Part shown: one piece after another, positions 17,725 to 28,928 of the stretch
Numbering within the stretch: position 1 is the stretch's first letter
How the letters are laid out: every line of letters starts with the position of its first letter
NCBI RefSeq assembly: GCF_003865015.1
Contig: NZ_BHVV01000003.1
Span: forward strand, 339,461-403,460
Source: Sulfurisoma sediminicola
GTDB taxonomy: Bacteria; Pseudomonadota; Gammaproteobacteria; Burkholderiales; Rhodocyclaceae
Length of the DNA: 64,000 nt
Reading direction: 5' to 3'
Notes under the pieces: generated by a model
What the model was told of the DNA's origin: nothing
The model's input: only the letters and a program-made list of their open reading frames with translations
Database searches by the model: none
Translations under genes and position numbers: made by a program

Positions 17725-18201
17725 GTGAGCATCGAAGGCGTACTGCAGGAAGGCTTCGTCACCACTTCGCTGGACAAGCTCATCAACTGGACGCGCACCG
17801 GTTCGCTCTGGCCCGTGACCTTCGGCCTGGCGTGCTGCGCGATCGAGATGATCCACACCGGCGTGTCGCGTTACGACCTCGACCGTTTCGGCGTGGTGTT
17901 CCGCCCCAGTCCGCGGCAGTCGGACGTGATGATCATCGCCGGAACCCTGACCAACAAGATGGCGCCGGCGCTGCGCAAGGTCTATGACCAGATGGCGGAG
18001 CCGCGCTGGGTGATCTCGATGGGGTCGTGCGCCAACGGCGGCGGCTACTATCACTATTCGTATTCGGTGGTGCGCGGTTGCGACCGCATCGTCCCGGTCG
18101 ATATCTACGTGCCGGGCTGCCCGCCGACGGCCGAGGCGCTGCTCTACGGCATCATCCAGCTGCAGAACAAGATCACCCGTACCTTCACCATCGCCCGCTG
18201 A
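17725..18201 (+). CDS. nuoB: NADH:quinone oxidoreductase subunit B
   Basis: This is a 158-residue peripheral subunit that holds the terminal N2 [4Fe-4S] cluster. It starts at GTG 17725. The paired cysteines in [12 protein letters not shown] and the further cysteines in [12 protein letters not shown] and [12 protein letters not shown] are the four cluster ligands. It is positioned 16 bases after nuoA. Confidence 0.97.
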   Translation: MSIEGVLQEGFVTTSLDKLINWTRTGSLWPVTFGLACCAIEMIHTGVSRYDLDRFGVVFRPSPRQSDVMIIAGTLTNKMAPALRKVYDQMAEPRWVISMGSCANGGGYYHYSYSVVRGCDRIVPVDIYVPGCPPTAEALLYGIIQLQNKITRTFTIAR

Positions 18202-18246
18202 TTCGCCTCGCCAAATCCTCGAACGCATTCGTATTCAACTGAGCCA

Positions 18247-18873
18247 ATGAGCGCCAAGCTGGACAAGCTTTGTCAGAACCTGCGGGACGTACTGGGCCAG
18301 CGTATCGGCAGCCTCGGCGTCGACCGCGGCGAGGTGACGCTGGTGGTCGCCGCCGCCGACTACCTCGAGGTGGCGACCACGCTGCGCGATCACCCCGACC
18401 TGTGTTTCGAGCAATTGATGGACCTCTGCGGTGTCGATTACGGTGCCTATGGCGAGGTGGCATATTCCGCTACGAACCCGGCGGGGACGCCGCGCTTCGC
18501 CGCAGTCAGCCACCTGCTTTCGCTGACCCACAACTGGCGGTTGCGCCTGCGCGTGTTCGCGCCCGACGACGGCTTCCCGGTAGTGGATTCGCTGGTCGAC
18601 GTCTGGAACGGCGTCAACTGGTTCGAGCGCGAGGCCTTCGACCTCTACGGCATCATGTTCAGCGGCCACCCCGACCTGCGCCGCATCCTCACCGACTACG
18701 GCTTCGTCGGCCACCCGTTCCGCAAGGACTTCCCGGTTTTCGGCCACGTCGAGATGCGCTACGACCCGGCGCAGCAGCGCGTGGTCTATCAGCCGGTGAC
18801 CATCGAGCCGCGCGAGGTCACGCCGCGCATCGTGCGCGAGGACAACTACGGCAAGGTGGACGACCGTGGCTGA
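18247..18873 (+). CDS. nuoC: NADH:quinone oxidoreductase subunit C
   Basis: This is a 208-residue 30-kDa-type subunit, separate from NuoD as usual in betaproteobacteria. Family hallmarks are FERIEAFDLYG-like [40 protein letters not shown] and [10 protein letters not shown]. It forms part of the Q module in the cytosolic arm. Its end overlaps the nuoD start by eight bases. Confidence 0.96.
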   Translation: MSAKLDKLCQNLRDVLGQRIGSLGVDRGEVTLVVAAADYLEVATTLRDHPDLCFEQLMDLCGVDYGAYGEVAYSATNPAGTPRFAAVSHLLSLTHNWRLRLRVFAPDDGFPVVDSLVDVWNGVNWFEREAFDLYGIMFSGHPDLRRILTDYGFVGHPFRKDFPVFGHVEMRYDPAQQRVVYQPVTIEPREVTPRIVREDNYGKVDDRG

Positions 18874-20119
18874 GATCAAGAACTACACCCTGAACTTCGG
18901 CCCGCAGCACCCGGCGGCGCACGGTGTGCTGCGCCTGGTGCTGGAACTCGATGGCGAGGTCGTCGTCCGCGCCGACCCGCATATCGGCCTGCTCCATCGC
19001 GGTACCGAGAAGCTGATGGAGACGCGTTCCTGGATCCAATCGGTGCCCTACATGGATCGGCTCGACTACACGTCGATGATCATCAACGGGCATCCGTACT
19101 GCATGGCGATCGAGCGCCTGCTGGGCATCGATGTGCCGCTGCGGGCGCAGTACATCCGCGTGCTGTTCGACGAGATCACGCGCATCCACCATCATCTGTT
19201 CAATCTCGGTGCGCATGCCTTGGACGTCGGCGCGATGGCGATGGTGCTGTACACCTTCCGCGAACGCGAGGATATCTGCGACATTCTCGAGGCTGTCACC
19301 GGTGCGCGCATGCATCAGGCCTACTACCGCCCGGGTGGCGTCTACCGCGACCTGCCGGACCGAATGCCGAAGTACGAGGTGAACAAGTTCAAGAACGCGC
19401 AGACGGTGAAGGAACTCAACGCCGCGCGCGAAGGCTCGGTGCTCGACTTCATCGAGGACTTCGCCAACCGCTTCCCCGCCTACTGCGACGAATACGAAAC
19501 GTTGCTGACCGACAATCGAATCTGGAAGCAGCGTCTGGTCGGCATCGGCGTCATTCCACCGGAGCGTGCCCTGCAACTTGGTCTTTCCGGCCCGATGCTG
19601 CGTGGCTCCGGCGTCGAGTGGGACCTGCGCAAGAAGCAGCCGTACGAGGTCTATGATCGACTCGATTTCGACATCCCGGTCGGCGTCAATGGCGACTGTT
19701 ATGACCGCTATCTTGTGCGGATGGAGGAGATGCGCCAGTCCAATCGCATCGTCAAGCAGTGCATCGACTGGCTGCGCAATAATCCCGGGCCCGTCATCAG
19801 CGACAACCACAAGGTCGCCCCGCCGTCGCGCGAGAAGATGAAGGGCAGCATGGAAGAGTTGATCCATCATTTCAAGCTTGCCACCGAGGGTATGCATGTT
19901 CCGCCCGGTGAGGTCTATGCCGGAATCGAGCACGCCAAGGGCGAGTTTGGCGTTTATATGATTTCGGATGGCGCCAACAAGCCCTACCGCGTCAAGCTGC
20001 GTTCGGTTGCCTTTCAGAATATTGCCGCATTGGACGAGATGGCAAGGGGGCACATGCTGGCTGACGTGGTGACCATTATCGGTACCCTTGATATTGTCTT
20101 CGGCGAAGTTGATAGATAA
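18866..20119 (+). CDS. nuoD: NADH:quinone oxidoreductase subunit D
   Basis: This is a 417-residue 49-kDa-type subunit starting at GTG 18866. Near the N-terminus [19 protein letters not shown] contains the conserved His of the quinone pocket, and [16 protein letters not shown] follows. It packs against NuoB to form the quinone site. There is a small dip in GC at the 3' end (about 19.9-20.1 kb), but codons stay in family register to the stop. Confidence 0.97.
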   Translation: MAEIKNYTLNFGPQHPAAHGVLRLVLELDGEVVVRADPHIGLLHRGTEKLMETRSWIQSVPYMDRLDYTSMIINGHPYCMAIERLLGIDVPLRAQYIRVLFDEITRIHHHLFNLGAHALDVGAMAMVLYTFREREDICDILEAVTGARMHQAYYRPGGVYRDLPDRMPKYEVNKFKNAQTVKELNAAREGSVLDFIEDFANRFPAYCDEYETLLTDNRIWKQRLVGIGVIPPERALQLGLSGPMLRGSGVEWDLRKKQPYEVYDRLDFDIPVGVNGDCYDRYLVRMEEMRQSNRIVKQCIDWLRNNPGPVISDNHKVAPPSREKMKGSMEELIHHFKLATEGMHVPPGEVYAGIEHAKGEFGVYMISDGANKPYRVKLRSVAFQNIAALDEMARGHMLADVVTIIGTLDIVFGEVDR

Positions 20120-20123
20120 GGCT

Positions 20124-20597
20124 ATGTTCAGCGAAGCCACCCTCAGGAAGATCGACCGCGAGGTCGCCAAGTATCCCGCCGCGCAGAAGCAGTCGGCGGT
20201 GATGGCGGCGCTGGCCTTTGCCCAGGATGAACTGGGCTGGCTGTCGCAGGATGCCATCGCCGCCGTCGCAGCCTACCTCGACATGCCGGCCATCGCCGCC
20301 TACGAGGTGGCCAGCTTCTACAACATGTACGACCTGCAGCCGGTCGGCAGGTACAAGCTGACGGTGTGCACCAACCTGCCCTGCGCGCTGTCGGGCGGCG
20401 TGCATGCCGCCGACTACCTCAAGCAGAAGCTCGGCATCGACTTCAACGAGACCACGGCCGACGGCAGGTTCACGCTGAAGGAAGGCGAGTGCATGGGTGC
20501 CTGCGGCGACGCGCCGGTGATCCTGTCGAACAACAAGCGCATGCACTGTTTCATGACGCCGGAAGAAATCGACAAGCTGCTCGAGGAGTGCAAATAA
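20124..20597 (+). CDS. nuoE: NADH:quinone oxidoreductase subunit E
   Basis: This is a 157-residue 24-kDa-type subunit with the N1a [2Fe-2S] cluster. The ligands are in [11 protein letters not shown] (C-x4-C) and [11 protein letters not shown] (C-x3-C). The start at ATG 20124 ([18 protein letters not shown]) lies four bases after nuoD. Its TAA overlaps the nuoF ATG (TAATG), so translation is coupled. Confidence 0.96.
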   Translation: MFSEATLRKIDREVAKYPAAQKQSAVMAALAFAQDELGWLSQDAIAAVAAYLDMPAIAAYEVASFYNMYDLQPVGRYKLTVCTNLPCALSGGVHAADYLKQKLGIDFNETTADGRFTLKEGECMGACGDAPVILSNNKRMHCFMTPEEIDKLLEECK

Positions 20598-21958
20598 TGG
20601 CCCTGCTCGAAGCGATCAACCCACTGCTCTCCGCCGGCTGGCAGCAGGGCGGCCACGAGTGGCGCCTGGAGAACGATGCGGGCTGGCGCCTCAAGGACTA
20701 CGAGGCGCGCGGCGGCTACCAGTCGCTGCGGAAGATCATAGAGACGAGTATGTCGCCCGACGACGTCATCGCCGAGGTGAAGAAGTCGGTGCTGCGCGGC
20801 CGCGGCGGCGCCGGCTTCCCCACCGGCCTCAAGTGGAGCTTCATGCCCAAGGCGGCGCCGGAGAAGTACATCGTCTGCAACACCGACGAGGGCGAGCCCG
20901 GCACCTTCAAGGATCGCGACATCCAGCGCTACGATCCGCATGTCATCATCGAAGGCATGATCATCGCCGCCTACGCGGTCGGTGCCGGTCGCGGCTACAA
21001 CTACATCCACGGCGAGATCTACGAACTCTACCAGCGCTTCGAGGATGCGCTCGACGAGGCGCGCGCCGCCGGCTATCTGGGCCAGAACATCCTCGGCTCG
21101 GGCTTCAATTTCGACCTGTTCGCCCACCACGGCTGGGGCGCTTACATCTGCGGCGAGGAATCGGCGCTGCTCGAGTCGATCGAGGGCAAGAAGGGCCAGC
21201 CGCGCTTCAAGCCGCCGTTCCCGGCCAATGTCGGTCTCTACGGCAAGCCGACCACCATCAACAACACCGAGAGCTTCGCCTCGATCCCCTTCATCTTCCG
21301 CATCGGCGGCGAGGGCTTCCTCAATCTCGGCAAGCCCAACAACGGCGGCACCAAGCTCTTCTCCGTCTCCGGCCACGTCAATCGCCCGGGAAACTTCGAA
21401 GTGCCGATGGGCACGCCATTCGCCAAGCTGCTCGAAATGGCCGGCGGCATGCGCGGCGGCCGCAAGCTCAAGGCCGTCATCCCCGGGGGCTCCTCGGCGC
21501 CGGTGCTCCCCGGCGACATCATGATGGACTGCACGCTCGACTACGATTCCATCGCCAAGGCCGGCTCCATGCTCGGTTCGGGCGCGGTCATCGTCATGGA
21601 CGAAACCACCTGCATGGTCAAGGCGCTGGAGCGCCTCGCCTGGTTCTACTACGAAGAGTCCTGCGGCCAATGTACCCCCTGCCGCGAAGGCACCGGCTGG
21701 CTCTACAAGGTGATCCACCGCATCGAGCATGGCCAGGGAAAGCCCGAGGATCTTGCGCTGCTTGACCGCCTGACGGTGAACATCATGGGCCGCACTATCT
21801 GCGCCCTCGGTGACGCCGCCTCGATGCCGGTGCAAAGTTTCATCAAGCACTTCCGCAGCGAATTCGAGTACCACATCGAACACAAGAAGTGTCTGGTGCC
21901 GCCGGACGTGCAGCGCACGGGCAGCACGTTCTACACGCGCAAAATGGGACAGGCGTAA
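20597..21958 (+). CDS. nuoF: NADH:quinone oxidoreductase subunit F
   Basis: This is a 453-residue 51-kDa subunit that binds NADH, FMN and the N3 [4Fe-4S] cluster. The FMN/NADH region shows [33 protein letters not shown] and [19 protein letters not shown]. The cluster ligands are in [16 protein letters not shown] with a later cysteine in [10 protein letters not shown]. The start overlaps the nuoE stop and its own TAA overlaps the nuoG ATG. Confidence 0.97.
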   Translation: MALLEAINPLLSAGWQQGGHEWRLENDAGWRLKDYEARGGYQSLRKIIETSMSPDDVIAEVKKSVLRGRGGAGFPTGLKWSFMPKAAPEKYIVCNTDEGEPGTFKDRDIQRYDPHVIIEGMIIAAYAVGAGRGYNYIHGEIYELYQRFEDALDEARAAGYLGQNILGSGFNFDLFAHHGWGAYICGEESALLESIEGKKGQPRFKPPFPANVGLYGKPTTINNTESFASIPFIFRIGGEGFLNLGKPNNGGTKLFSVSGHVNRPGNFEVPMGTPFAKLLEMAGGMRGGRKLKAVIPGGSSAPVLPGDIMMDCTLDYDSIAKAGSMLGSGAVIVMDETTCMVKALERLAWFYYEESCGQCTPCREGTGWLYKVIHRIEHGQGKPEDLALLDRLTVNIMGRTICALGDAASMPVQSFIKHFRSEFEYHIEHKKCLVPPDVQRTGSTFYTRKMGQA

Positions 21959-24276
21959 TGCTGGAACTCGAACTCGACGGCAAACAGCTTTCGGTACCCG
22001 AGGGCAGCACGGTGATCGAGGCCGCGCATCAGGCTGGCGTCTACATCCCGCACTTCTGCTACCACAAGAAACTGTCGATCGCGGCCAACTGCCGCATGTG
22101 CCTGGTGCAGGTGGAGAAGGCGCCCAAGCCGCTGCCGGCCTGCGCCACGCCGGTGACCAACGGCATGAAGGTGTTCACGCATTCCGAGATGGCCGTCACG
22201 GCGCAAAAGGGCGTGATGGAATTCCTGCTGATCAACCATCCGCTCGACTGCCCGATCTGCGACCAGGGCGGCGAGTGCCAGCTGCAGGATCTCGCCGTCG
22301 GCTACGGCGACGGCGCCTCGCGCTACGAGGAAGACAAGCGCGTGGTGCCGAACAAGGATCTCGGCCCGCTGGTCAGCACCGACATGACCCGGTGCATCAA
22401 CTGCACCCGCTGCGTGCGCTTCACCCAGGAAATCGCCGGCCTGATGGAACTCGGACAGGCCTTCCGCGGCGACCGTGCCGAAATCATGTCCTTCGTCGGC
22501 AAGACCGTCGATTCGGAGCTTTCGGGCAACATCATCGACCTCTGCCCGGTCGGTGCGCTGACTTCCAAGCCCTTCCGCTTCTCCGCCCGCACCTGGGAAC
22601 TGGCGCGGCGCAAGTCGGTGAGCCCGCACGACGGCCTCGGCAGCAACCTCATCGTCCAGGTCAAGCACGACCGCGTGATGCGCGTGCTGCCGCTCGAGAA
22701 CGAGCAGGTCAACGAGTGCTGGCTGTCGGACAAGGACCGCTTCTCCTATGAGGCATTAAATTCCGCCGAACGCCTGACGAAGCCCATGGTCAAGCAGGAC
22801 GGCCAGTGGCAGGAGGTCGACTGGAACGTCGCCCTCGACTATACGGCGCACGCCCTGCGCGACGTGGCGAAGAACCACGGGGCCGAGTCCATCGGTGCGC
22901 TGGTCAGCCCGCATGCCACGCTCGAGGAAATGGCGCTCGTCGCCAAGTTGATGCGCGGTCTGGGCAGCGAGAACATCGATTTCCGTCTGCGCCAGTCCGA
23001 CTTCTCGGCCGACGGCAAGCGCCAGGGCGCGCCCTGGCTGGGCATGAAGATCGCCGAGATCAACACGCTCGACCGCGTGCTGGTGGTCGGCAGCTTCCTG
23101 CGCAAGGATCACCCGCTGCTCGCCCAGCGCCTGCGGCAGGTGGCGAAGAAGGGCACGCAAGTCAGCGTGATCCACTCGGCCGATGACGACCTGCTGATCA
23201 AGCTGTTCGCCAAGGCCGTCGCCGCGCCGTCGCAGCTGCCGGCGATGCTGGCCCAGGTGCTCAAGGCCGTCGCCGACGCCAAGGGCGCAAATGCCGGTGT
23301 CGATGTTACGGTGTCGGCCGAAGCCAAACGGATCGCCGACAGCCTGGTTTCCGGCGCCAGCGCCGGCGTCCTGCTCGGCAATTTCGTCCAGCACCATCCG
23401 CAGGCCGCCGTGCTCAACGCACTGGCCCAGCAACTGGCCGGCCTGCTCGGCGCGAAATTCGGCTTTCTCGGCGAGGCGGCCAACAGCGTCGGCGGCTACG
23501 TCGCCAATGCCGTGCCAAAGGGCGAGGGCCTCAACGCGGCGCGCATGCTGGCCGAACCGCGCACGGCCTATCTGCTGCTGGGCACTGAACCCGAGTTCGA
23601 CTGCGCCGACGGCGCCGCCGCGTTGGCGGCGATGAAGCAGGCCAAGAGCGTGATCGTGGTCTCGCCGTTCAAGTCGCAGGCGGCCCTCGACTACGCCGAT
23701 GTGCTGCTGCCGGTGTCGCCCTTCAGCGAGACCTCGGGCACGTTCATCAATACCGAAGGCCGCGTGCAGAGCTTCTACGCCGTGGCCAAGCCGCAGGGCG
23801 AGGCCCGGCCGGCGTGGAAGGTGCTGCGTGTCCTCGGCAACCTGCTCGAACTCGACGGCTTCGGCTACGACAGCTCGGAACAGGTGCGCGACGAGGTGCT
23901 CGGCGGCAAAGCCGAATTCGTCTCCGGTCTCGACAATGGCGTCGACGGCGTTGCCGTCGAACTGCCGGCCGTATCCGGCATTGAACGTGTCGCCGACGTG
24001 CCGATCCATTTCGCCGATGCCCTTGCGCGCCGCGCACCGAGTCTGCAGGCAACAGCCGACGCGGCGGCTCCGACGGCGCGCATGAATGCTGCGACCCTGG
24101 CCAGGACCGGCGTGGTCGCAGGCGATATGGTAAATATCGGCGCTGGCGGTACGGTGTCTCTGGTCGCGCAACTCGATGCCGGTGTTCCCGACAACTGCGT
24201 GCGCATTGCCGCAGCCCATTCGGCGACGGCTGGCCTCGGTGCCATGTTCGCCAACGTGACCGTGGAGCGTGCGTGA
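21958..24276 (+). CDS. nuoG: NADH:quinone oxidoreductase subunit G
   Basis: This is a 772-residue 75-kDa subunit. The N-terminal [2Fe-2S] ferredoxin domain has cysteines in [18 protein letters not shown], followed by the His/Cys cluster segment [20 protein letters not shown] and [16 protein letters not shown] for the 4Fe-4S centres. The large C-terminal part is the molybdopterin-oxidoreductase-like domain ([20 protein letters not shown]) without a cofactor. It is the entry electron-wire subunit of the NADH arm. It overlaps nuoF by one base. Confidence 0.96.
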   Translation: MLELELDGKQLSVPEGSTVIEAAHQAGVYIPHFCYHKKLSIAANCRMCLVQVEKAPKPLPACATPVTNGMKVFTHSEMAVTAQKGVMEFLLINHPLDCPICDQGGECQLQDLAVGYGDGASRYEEDKRVVPNKDLGPLVSTDMTRCINCTRCVRFTQEIAGLMELGQAFRGDRAEIMSFVGKTVDSELSGNIIDLCPVGALTSKPFRFSARTWELARRKSVSPHDGLGSNLIVQVKHDRVMRVLPLENEQVNECWLSDKDRFSYEALNSAERLTKPMVKQDGQWQEVDWNVALDYTAHALRDVAKNHGAESIGALVSPHATLEEMALVAKLMRGLGSENIDFRLRQSDFSADGKRQGAPWLGMKIAEINTLDRVLVVGSFLRKDHPLLAQRLRQVAKKGTQVSVIHSADDDLLIKLFAKAVAAPSQLPAMLAQVLKAVADAKGANAGVDVTVSAEAKRIADSLVSGASAGVLLGNFVQHHPQAAVLNALAQQLAGLLGAKFGFLGEAANSVGGYVANAVPKGEGLNAARMLAEPRTAYLLLGTEPEFDCADGAAALAAMKQAKSVIVVSPFKSQAALDYADVLLPVSPFSETSGTFINTEGRVQSFYAVAKPQGEARPAWKVLRVLGNLLELDGFGYDSSEQVRDEVLGGKAEFVSGLDNGVDGVAVELPAVSGIERVADVPIHFADALARRAPSLQATADAAAPTARMNAATLARTGVVAGDMVNIGAGGTVSLVAQLDAGVPDNCVRIAAAHSATAGLGAMFANVTVERA

Positions 24277-25349
24277 TGGAAGCCCAGGTCCTGCACTTCA
24301 TTCAGCCTCTCCTCGGCCCCCTGTGGGCTTGGGTCCAGCCCTTGTGGCCGCTGCTGTGGACGATGATGAAAATCGTGGCGATCCTCGCACCGGTGGTGGC
24401 CGCGGTGGCCTACCTGCCGTACTTCGAGCGCAAGGTCATCGCCTACATGCACGTGCGCATCGGCCCCAACCGCGTCGGGCCGTTCGGCCTGCTGCAGCCG
24501 ATCGCCGACGCGCTCAAACTGGTGTTCAAGGAAATCATCGTTCCGACCAAGGCGAGCAAGGCGCTGTTCATCCTCGGTCCTATCATGGGTCTGGCCCCGG
24601 CGCTGGTGGCGTGGGCGGTCATTCCCTTCGATACCGGTCTGGTGCTGGCCAACATCGACGCCGGCGTCCTCTATCTGCTGGCCGTCAGCTCGATCGGCGT
24701 GTACGGCATCATCATCTCCGGCTGGGCCTCGAACTCGAAGTACGCCTTCATCGGCGCCTTGCGCTCGGCGGCGCAGATGGTGTCCTACGAAATCTCGATG
24801 GGCATGGCGCTGATCGTGGTGCTGATGGTGTCGAACAGCCTCAATCTCACCGCCATCGTCGCGGCGCAGGGCAAGGGCACCTTCGCCGGCATGGGCATCG
24901 GCCTGCTGTCGTGGAACTGGTTGCCGCTGCTGCCGATGTTCCTGGTGTACCTGATTTCCGGCGTGGCCGAGACCAACCGCGCGCCGTTCGACGTGGTGGA
25001 AGGCGAATCCGAGATCGTTGCCGGCCACATGATCGAATACTCGGGCATGGCCTTCGCGCTGTTCTTCCTCGCCGAATACGCCAACATGATCCTGATTTCG
25101 GCGATGGTCTCGATCTTCTTCCTCGGCGGCTGGCTGTCGCCGGTGGGATTCCTGCCGGACAGCGTCTGGTGGCTGATGGCCAAGATCTCCTTCATCCTGT
25201 TCCTGTTCCTCTGGTTCCGTGCCACCTTCCCGCGCTACCGCTATGACCAGATCATGCGTCTGGGCTGGAAGGTGTTCCTCCCGCTGTGCTTCGTCTGGAT
25301 CGTCGTCGTCGGCGTCTGGATGATGTCGCCGCTCAACATCTGGAAATGA
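24276..25349 (+). CDS. nuoH: NADH:quinone oxidoreductase subunit H
   Basis: This is a 357-residue membrane subunit at the interface with the Q module. The ATG at 24276 overlaps the nuoG stop as TGATG; an in-frame GTG one codon earlier is the alternative. Conserved elements include [36 protein letters not shown] and [20 protein letters not shown], whose acidic residues lead protons towards the quinone cavity. Confidence 0.97.
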   Translation: MEAQVLHFIQPLLGPLWAWVQPLWPLLWTMMKIVAILAPVVAAVAYLPYFERKVIAYMHVRIGPNRVGPFGLLQPIADALKLVFKEIIVPTKASKALFILGPIMGLAPALVAWAVIPFDTGLVLANIDAGVLYLLAVSSIGVYGIIISGWASNSKYAFIGALRSAAQMVSYEISMGMALIVVLMVSNSLNLTAIVAAQGKGTFAGMGIGLLSWNWLPLLPMFLVYLISGVAETNRAPFDVVEGESEIVAGHMIEYSGMAFALFFLAEYANMILISAMVSIFFLGGWLSPVGFLPDSVWWLMAKISFILFLFLWFRATFPRYRYDQIMRLGWKVFLPLCFVWIVVVGVWMMSPLNIWK

Positions 25350-25368
25350 CGGGAGGCAGGAGATAACC

Positions 25369-25857
25369 ATGGGTGCCATGAAGGACTTCGTCAAAGGCCT
25401 GTTCCTCACCGAGCTGCTGCAGGGCATGATGGTGACCGGGCGCTATTTCTTCGCCCGCAAGATCACCGTGCAGTATCCGGACGAGAAGACGCCGCAAGGC
25501 TTCCGCTTCCGCGGTCTCCACGCCTTGCGTCGCTACCCGAACGGGGAAGAGCGCTGCATTTCGTGCAAGCTGTGCGAGGCGGTGTGTCCGGCGATGGCGA
25601 TCACCATCGAGGGCGCCGAGCGCGAGGACGGCAGCCGCCGCACCACGCGCTACGACATCGACCTGACCAAGTGCATCTTCTGCGGCTTCTGCGAGGAAGC
25701 CTGCCCGGTCGACGCCATCGTCGAGACGCGCATCTTCGAGTATCACGGCGAGACGCGCGGCGACCTCTATTACACCAAGCAGATGCTGCTGGCCAACGGC
25801 GATCGCTACGAGGCGCAGATCGCCGCCGACCGCGCCCTCGACGCCAAGTACCGATAA
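25369..25857 (+). CDS. nuoI: NADH:quinone oxidoreductase subunit I
   Basis: This is a 162-residue subunit carrying the N6a and N6b [4Fe-4S] clusters. Two ferredoxin motifs are visible: [15 protein letters not shown] and [22 protein letters not shown] and AGGAG upstream mark the start at 25369. Unlike other junctions in the operon, the next gene does not begin at once: 106 bases intervene, and its TAA overlaps an ATG that opens a 35-codon reading frame leading to nuoJ. Confidence 0.97.
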   Translation: MGAMKDFVKGLFLTELLQGMMVTGRYFFARKITVQYPDEKTPQGFRFRGLHALRRYPNGEERCISCKLCEAVCPAMAITIEGAEREDGSRRTTRYDIDLTKCIFCGFCEEACPVDAIVETRIFEYHGETRGDLYYTKQMLLANGDRYEAQIAADRALDAKYR

Positions 25858-25964
25858 TGGCCCCCCACGCTCGAAAAATCATCTCGCTGCCCCCCACGGG
25901 GGGGCGCATGCCGCCTTGTCCCGCGAAGATTTCCTTCGGTCCGGGCGGCCCAGCGGAGGCATGA
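25857..25964 (+). other. Repeat-like spacer with 35-codon mini-ORF linking nuoI to nuoJ
   Basis: The spacer holds CCCCCC-AC-GGGGGGG (25890-25904) and short motifs of the kind that recur in betaproteobacterial intergenic elements. Its ATG (25857-25859) overlaps the nuoI stop as TAATG, and its TGA (25962-25964) overlaps the nuoJ ATG as TGATG. The encoded peptide begins [16 protein letters not shown] and has 35 residues. No protein family is recognised. The mini-ORF may matter only as a translational bridge that lets ribosomes cross the inserted element. Confidence 0.55.
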
Positions 25965-26572
25965 TGGAATTCAAGACCTTCGTCTTCTACATGCTGGCAA
26001 CCATCATGGTGCTGGCCAGCCTGCGGGTGATCACCGCGCGCAACCCGGTGCATGCCGCGCTGGCGCTGGTGCTGGCCTTCTTCAACGCCGCCGGCATCTG
26101 GCTGCTGCTGCATGCCGAGTTCCTCGCCATCGCCCTGATCATGGTCTATGTCGGCGCGGTGATGGTGTTGTTCCTGTTCGTGGTGATGATGCTCGACATC
26201 AACATCGATCGTCTGCGCCAGGGCTTCTGGCACTACCTGCCGCTGGGCGGGCTGGTCGGCGCGCTGATGATCTTCGAGATGTCGGTGGTGCTCGGCGGCC
26301 ACTACTTCAGCCTGGCCGAAATGGCGCCGCCGGCGATTCCGGCCGACCACAGCAATACCAGGATCCTCGGACGCCTGTTGTTCACCGACTACGCCTACCC
26401 CTTCGAACTGGCCTCCATCGTGCTGCTCGTCGGCATCGTCGCCGCCGTCATGCTGACGCTGCGCAAACGCAAGGACACCAAGTTCATGCACCCGTCCGAC
26501 CAGGTCAAGGTCCGCCGCAACGATCGCGTGCGCATGGTCTCCATGCCGGCGGAGAAGGAAGGGGGCGAGTGA
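25964..26572 (+). CDS. nuoJ: NADH:quinone oxidoreductase subunit J
   Basis: This is a 202-residue membrane subunit with five helices. The ATG at 25964 is preferred because GGAG sits about five bases upstream; an adjacent ATG at 25961 is too close. Landmarks are [40 protein letters not shown] with the conserved tyrosine, and [16 protein letters not shown]. It overlaps nuoK as TGATG. Confidence 0.95.
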   Translation: MEFKTFVFYMLATIMVLASLRVITARNPVHAALALVLAFFNAAGIWLLLHAEFLAIALIMVYVGAVMVLFLFVVMMLDINIDRLRQGFWHYLPLGGLVGALMIFEMSVVLGGHYFSLAEMAPPAIPADHSNTRILGRLLFTDYAYPFELASIVLLVGIVAAVMLTLRKRKDTKFMHPSDQVKVRRNDRVRMVSMPAEKEGGE

Positions 26573-26877
26573 TGCTGTCGCTGTCCCACTACCTGATCCT
26601 CGGCGCGATCCTCTTCGCCATCGGCATCGTCGGCGTCTTCCTCAACCGCAAGAACCTGATCGTGCTGCTGATGGCGATCGAGCTGATCCTGCTCGCGGTG
26701 AACATGAATTTCGTCGCCTTCTCCTATTACCTCAACGACCCCGCCGGCCAGATCTTCGTCTTCTTCATCCTGACGGTGGCCGCCGCCGAGTCGGCGATCG
26801 GCCTGGCCATCCTGGTCGTGCTTTTCCGCAACCTCTCGACCATCCATGTCGATGACCTCGACAGCCTGAAGGGATAA
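26572..26877 (+). CDS. nuoK: NADH:quinone oxidoreductase subunit K
   Basis: This is a 101-residue membrane subunit, the standard NuoK length from the ATG at 26572. It has three helices; conserved glutamates important for proton transfer are in [16 protein letters not shown] and [16 protein letters not shown]. It overlaps nuoJ by one base and is followed four bases later by nuoL. Confidence 0.96.
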   Translation: MLSLSHYLILGAILFAIGIVGVFLNRKNLIVLLMAIELILLAVNMNFVAFSYYLNDPAGQIFVFFILTVAAAESAIGLAILVVLFRNLSTIHVDDLDSLKG

Positions 26878-26881
26878 CGGG

Positions 26882-28903
26882 ATGAAATCGCTCTATCTCA
26901 TCATCCCCTTCGCACCGCTCGTCGGCGCCATCGTTGCCGGCTTCTTCGGCCGCGCCATCGGCCGCGCCGGTTCGCACTGGGTGACCAGCCTCGGCGTCGC
27001 CATTTCCTTCGCCTGCTCGCTGCTGGTGTTCCAGGACGTGATGGCCGGCCATACTTTCAACGGCACGCTGTATTCCTGGCTCGAATCGGGCGGCCTCAAG
27101 TTCGAGATCGGCTTCCTCATCGATCGACTTACCGCGATCATGATGATCGTCGTCACTTTCGTTTCGCTGATGGTGCATATCTACACCATCGGCTACATGG
27201 CGCACGACGAGGAAAACTGGCCCGTCGACAGTCTGGCGCGCACCTACAGCTACCAGCGTTTCTTCAGTTACATCTCGCTGTTCACCTTCTCGATGCTGAT
27301 GCTGGTGATGAGCAACAACTTCGTCCAGCTCTTCTTCGGCTGGGAGGCGGTGGGCCTGGTTTCCTACCTGCTGATCGGCTTCTGGTGCAACCGGCCGACG
27401 GCGATCTACGCCAACCTCAAAGCCTTCCTCGTCAACCGCGTCGGCGACTTCGGCTTCCTGCTCGGCATCGGCCTCATCGCCGCCTACGCCGGCTCGCTCG
27501 ACTATTTCACGGTGTTCGCCAAGGGCAAGGAACTGGCGGCGGCCACGGTCGAACTGATTCCCGGCAGCAGCTGGGCCCTGATCTCGGTCATCTGCATCGG
27601 GCTGTTCATCGGCGCCATGGGCAAGTCGGCGCAGTTCCCGCTGCACGTCTGGCTGCCCGACTCGATGGAAGGCCCGACCCCGATCTCGGCGCTGATCCAC
27701 GCCGCCACCATGGTGACCGCCGGCATCTTCATGGTCTCGCGCATGTCGCCGCTGTTCGAACTGTCCGAGGCGGCGCTGTCCTTCGTCATCGTCATCGGCG
27801 CCATCACCGCCTTCTTCATGGCACTGATCGCCATCGTCCAGACCGACATCAAGCGCGTCGTCGCCTACTCGACGCTGTCGCAGCTCGGTTACATGACCGT
27901 GGCGCTGGGTGCCTCTGCCTACTCTGTGGCGATCTTCCACCTGATGACCCACGCCTTCTTCAAGGCGGTGCTGTTCCTCGGTGCCGGTTCGGTGATCATC
28001 GCCATGCACCACGAGCAGGACATGCGGCGCATGGGCGGCCTCCGCAAGTACATGCCGATCACCTACGCCACGGTGCTGATCGGCGCCATCGCCAACGCCG
28101 GCCTGCCGCCCTTCGCCGGCTTCTTCTCCAAGGACTCGATCATCGAGGCGGTGCACCTGTCCCACATTCCGGGTGCCGGCTTCGCCTACGCCGCGCTCCT
28201 TGCCGGCGTCTTCATCGGCGGCCTCTATTCCTTCCGCCTGGTGTTCTTCGCCTTCCACGGCGAGGAGCGCTTCCGCCACGCCGGCGCTCACCACGGTGAT
28301 CATGGCGAGCATGGCCACGGCCACCACGCCGAACCGCACGAGTCGCCCAAGGTCGTCACCGTGCCGCTGATCCTGCTGGCGATCCCCTCCATCGCGGCCG
28401 GCTGGTTCATCGGCCCGATGCTGTTCGGCGGCTACTTCGGCGACGCCATCGTCATCGCTCCCGAGCACGGCGCGCTGGCGCACATGAAGGAATCCTTCCA
28501 CGGCGTCATCGCCATGATGATCCACGCCCTCGGCACCCTGCCGTTCTGGTTCGCCGTTTCCGGTGCGGCGACAGCCTGGTTCCTTTACATCGTGCGCCCA
28601 GACCTGCCGGCGGTGATCAAGGCGCGCCTGGCGCCGTTCGCCTGGGTGCTGGAGAAGAAGTACGGCTTCGACGACTTCAACGACTGGTTCTTCGCCGGTG
28701 GTGCCCGCCTTCTCGGTCGCGGCCTGTGGAGGGGCGGCGACGAGGTGCTGATCGACGGCGTCGCGGTGAATGGCTCGGCCAGCCTGGTCGGACGCTTCGC
28801 CTTCGTCGTGCGGCGCCTGCAATCCGGCCACATCTACCAGTACGCCTTCTCCATGATCATCGGCGTCTTCGTCCTGCTGACCCTTTGGCTGAACCGCACC
28901 TGA
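26882..28903 (+). CDS. nuoL: NADH:quinone oxidoreductase subunit L
   Basis: This is a 673-residue antiporter-like proton-pumping subunit. Motifs include FFGWEAVGLVSYLLIGFW with the helix-5 glutamate, MGKSAQFPLHVWLPDSMEGP with the helix-7 lysine, ALIHAATMVTAGIFMV, and DIKRVVAYSTLSQLGYM. A His-rich loop (near 28290-28340, HHGDHGEHGHGHH) is inserted between C-terminal helices, which is seen in some homologues and could bind metal. The long lateral helix and last helix follow. Confidence 0.97.
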   Translation: MKSLYLIIPFAPLVGAIVAGFFGRAIGRAGSHWVTSLGVAISFACSLLVFQDVMAGHTFNGTLYSWLESGGLKFEIGFLIDRLTAIMMIVVTFVSLMVHIYTIGYMAHDEENWPVDSLARTYSYQRFFSYISLFTFSMLMLVMSNNFVQLFFGWEAVGLVSYLLIGFWCNRPTAIYANLKAFLVNRVGDFGFLLGIGLIAAYAGSLDYFTVFAKGKELAAATVELIPGSSWALISVICIGLFIGAMGKSAQFPLHVWLPDSMEGPTPISALIHAATMVTAGIFMVSRMSPLFELSEAALSFVIVIGAITAFFMALIAIVQTDIKRVVAYSTLSQLGYMTVALGASAYSVAIFHLMTHAFFKAVLFLGAGSVIIAMHHEQDMRRMGGLRKYMPITYATVLIGAIANAGLPPFAGFFSKDSIIEAVHLSHIPGAGFAYAALLAGVFIGGLYSFRLVFFAFHGEERFRHAGAHHGDHGEHGHGHHAEPHESPKVVTVPLILLAIPSIAAGWFIGPMLFGGYFGDAIVIAPEHGALAHMKESFHGVIAMMIHALGTLPFWFAVSGAATAWFLYIVRPDLPAVIKARLAPFAWVLEKKYGFDDFNDWFFAGGARLLGRGLWRGGDEVLIDGVAVNGSASLVGRFAFVVRRLQSGHIYQYAFSMIIGVFVLLTLWLNRT

Positions 28904-28928
28904 TCGACGCCAGGAAGAATACAGAGAG

